Shown: positions 7,634 through 7,987 of the stretch, in pieces
Layout of the letters: each line of letters begins with the position of its first letter
Numbering within the stretch: position 1 is the stretch's first letter
Assembly (NCBI GenBank): GCA_028288315.1
Contig: JAQBNY010000047.1
Span: forward strand, 1-7,987
Reading direction: 5' to 3'
DNA: 7,987 nucleotides
Source: Mucilaginibacter sp.
GTDB lineage: Bacteria; Bacteroidota; Bacteroidia; Sphingobacteriales; Sphingobacteriaceae
Notes under the pieces: generated by a model
Databases searched by the model: none
The model's input: the letters and a program-made list of their open reading frames with translations, nothing else
Told to the model about the DNA's origin: nothing
Program-made: the position numbers and the translations under genes

Positions 7634-7670
7634 ATTTGTATACACGGAAGAAACGGCCACGTATGCAAAT
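7634..7670. repeat. 10-bp imperfect inverted repeat upstream of the lptF/G-like gene
   Basis: ATTTGTATAC (7634-7643) and GTATGCAAAT (7661-7670) pair at 9 of 10 positions around a 17-base spacer that is the most GC-rich part of this 94-bp gap. It lies 8 bases upstream of the lptF/G-like start codon, where it could be an operator or a leader hairpin. In minus-strand RNA the single mismatch is A-C. Confidence 0.4.
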
Positions 7671-7699
7671 AATTGTTATGCACATAGTGTTTCATGATA

Positions 7700-7707
7700 C
7701 AAAAATA
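7700..7707 (-). promoter_or_regulatory. Weak candidate -7 element for the lptF/G-like gene
   Basis: Minus-strand TATTTTTG matches TAnnTTTG and would start transcription near 7694, after the START-like stop codon. No TTTG -33 element is present at a suitable distance, and A/T runs produce such matches easily. Read-through from the START-like gene is equally plausible. Confidence 0.25.
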
Positions 7708-7720
7708 AGGAAATTAATGT

Positions 7721-7987
7721 TTAAGCGCCCAGCGTACTTATCAGGTAATCTATCTGGTTGTCCCATATTAGCTTACGCTCTGCAATAGTATCTTCCGTGG
7801 CAAAATCGGTTATGCTCAAAGCCACATCATTGGTAAGTTCATCCTGAAGAATTTCCATCTCAAAATAGCATTGCGGCTCATCGTCAATCCATTTAAAACG
7901 GACCAATTTATTCTCTTTAATGGCTACCAACTTGGCGTTTTGCTTCTCGCCATCCCAGGTAAAAGTGTATATCTGATCCTTTACATT
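7721..7987 (-). CDS. START-like domain protein, C-terminal part (5' end outside window)
   Basis: The frame is open from the right edge (7987) down to the TAA at 7723-7721, giving 88 visible residues; the true start lies beyond the window. An in-frame TTG at 7930-7928 is internal, since coding sequence continues upstream of it (DQIYTFTWDGEKQNAKLV is part of one beta-sheet). The visible part alternates short beta-strands (TFTWDG, LVAIKENKLVRFKW, CYFEMEIL, DVALSITDFA) and ends in an amphipathic helix (ERKLIWDNQIDYLISTLGA). This is the helix-grip layout of the SRPBCC/START superfamily and closely resembles the small (about 130 aa) START-like proteins found almost only in Bacteroidota. These have no established function; a hydrophobic-ligand pocket is the general expectation from the fold. 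It lies 94 bp upstream of the lptF/G-like gene on the same strand. No signal sequence can be judged from the fragment. Confidence 0.85.
   Translation of the reverse strand, partial: NVKDQIYTFTWDGEKQNAKLVAIKENKLVRFKWIDDEPQCYFEMEILQDELTNDVALSITDFATEDTIAERKLIWDNQIDYLISTLGA

Noticed and set aside
7721..7930. Complete 69-residue protein starting at the TTG at 7930
   Set aside because: The same frame stays open to the window edge and the upstream residues continue the START-like fold, so the TTG is internal.
1..7987. Mobile element, CRISPR, toxin-antitoxin or defence island
   Set aside because: No transposase, spaced repeat array, small paired toxin/antitoxin frames or foreign-looking base composition; all genes are core envelope or housekeeping functions.

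Overview
The window looks like an ordinary chromosomal stretch from a Bacteroidota bacterium, probably Sphingobacteriaceae (Mucilaginibacter/Pedobacter-like). The reasons are AT-rich DNA, starts without clear Shine-Dalgarno sequences, several intergenic matches to the Bacteroidota -7 promoter element TAnnTTTG, a very long TamB-like protein, a fused RibBA, and a small START-like protein typical of this phylum. The placement comes from protein and promoter character only; there is no rRNA or other marker here.

Layout from left to right: the 5' part of tsaD (minus strand, cut by the left edge); a 150-bp divergent intergenic region with possible overlapping promoters and an 8-bp inverted repeat; a large tamB-like gene (plus strand); a convergent junction where the tamB and ribBA stop codons share the four bases TTAA; ribBA (minus); a 122-bp spacer with a promoter candidate, a leader hairpin and a 14-bp tandem duplication; an LptF/LptG-family permease gene (minus); a 94-bp spacer with an imperfect inverted repeat; and the 3' part of a START-like domain gene (minus, cut by the right edge).

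Two large genes serve outer-membrane construction: TamB-like (bridge between inner and outer membrane, protein or lipid delivery) and the LptF/G permease (extraction of LPS from the inner membrane). tsaD (tRNA t6A modification) and ribBA (riboflavin precursors) are housekeeping genes. START-like, lptF/G and ribBA run in the same direction and may be partly co-transcribed, although ribBA has its own promoter candidate.

I found no mobile element, CRISPR array, tRNA, rRNA, recognisable riboswitch or defence system, and no convincing undescribed system. The items worth a second look are local: the unclear tamB start, the shared TTAA stops, the tandem duplication across the lptF/G stop codon, the ribBA leader hairpin, the crowded tsaD/tamB promoter region, and a 1489-residue protein without a single cysteine.
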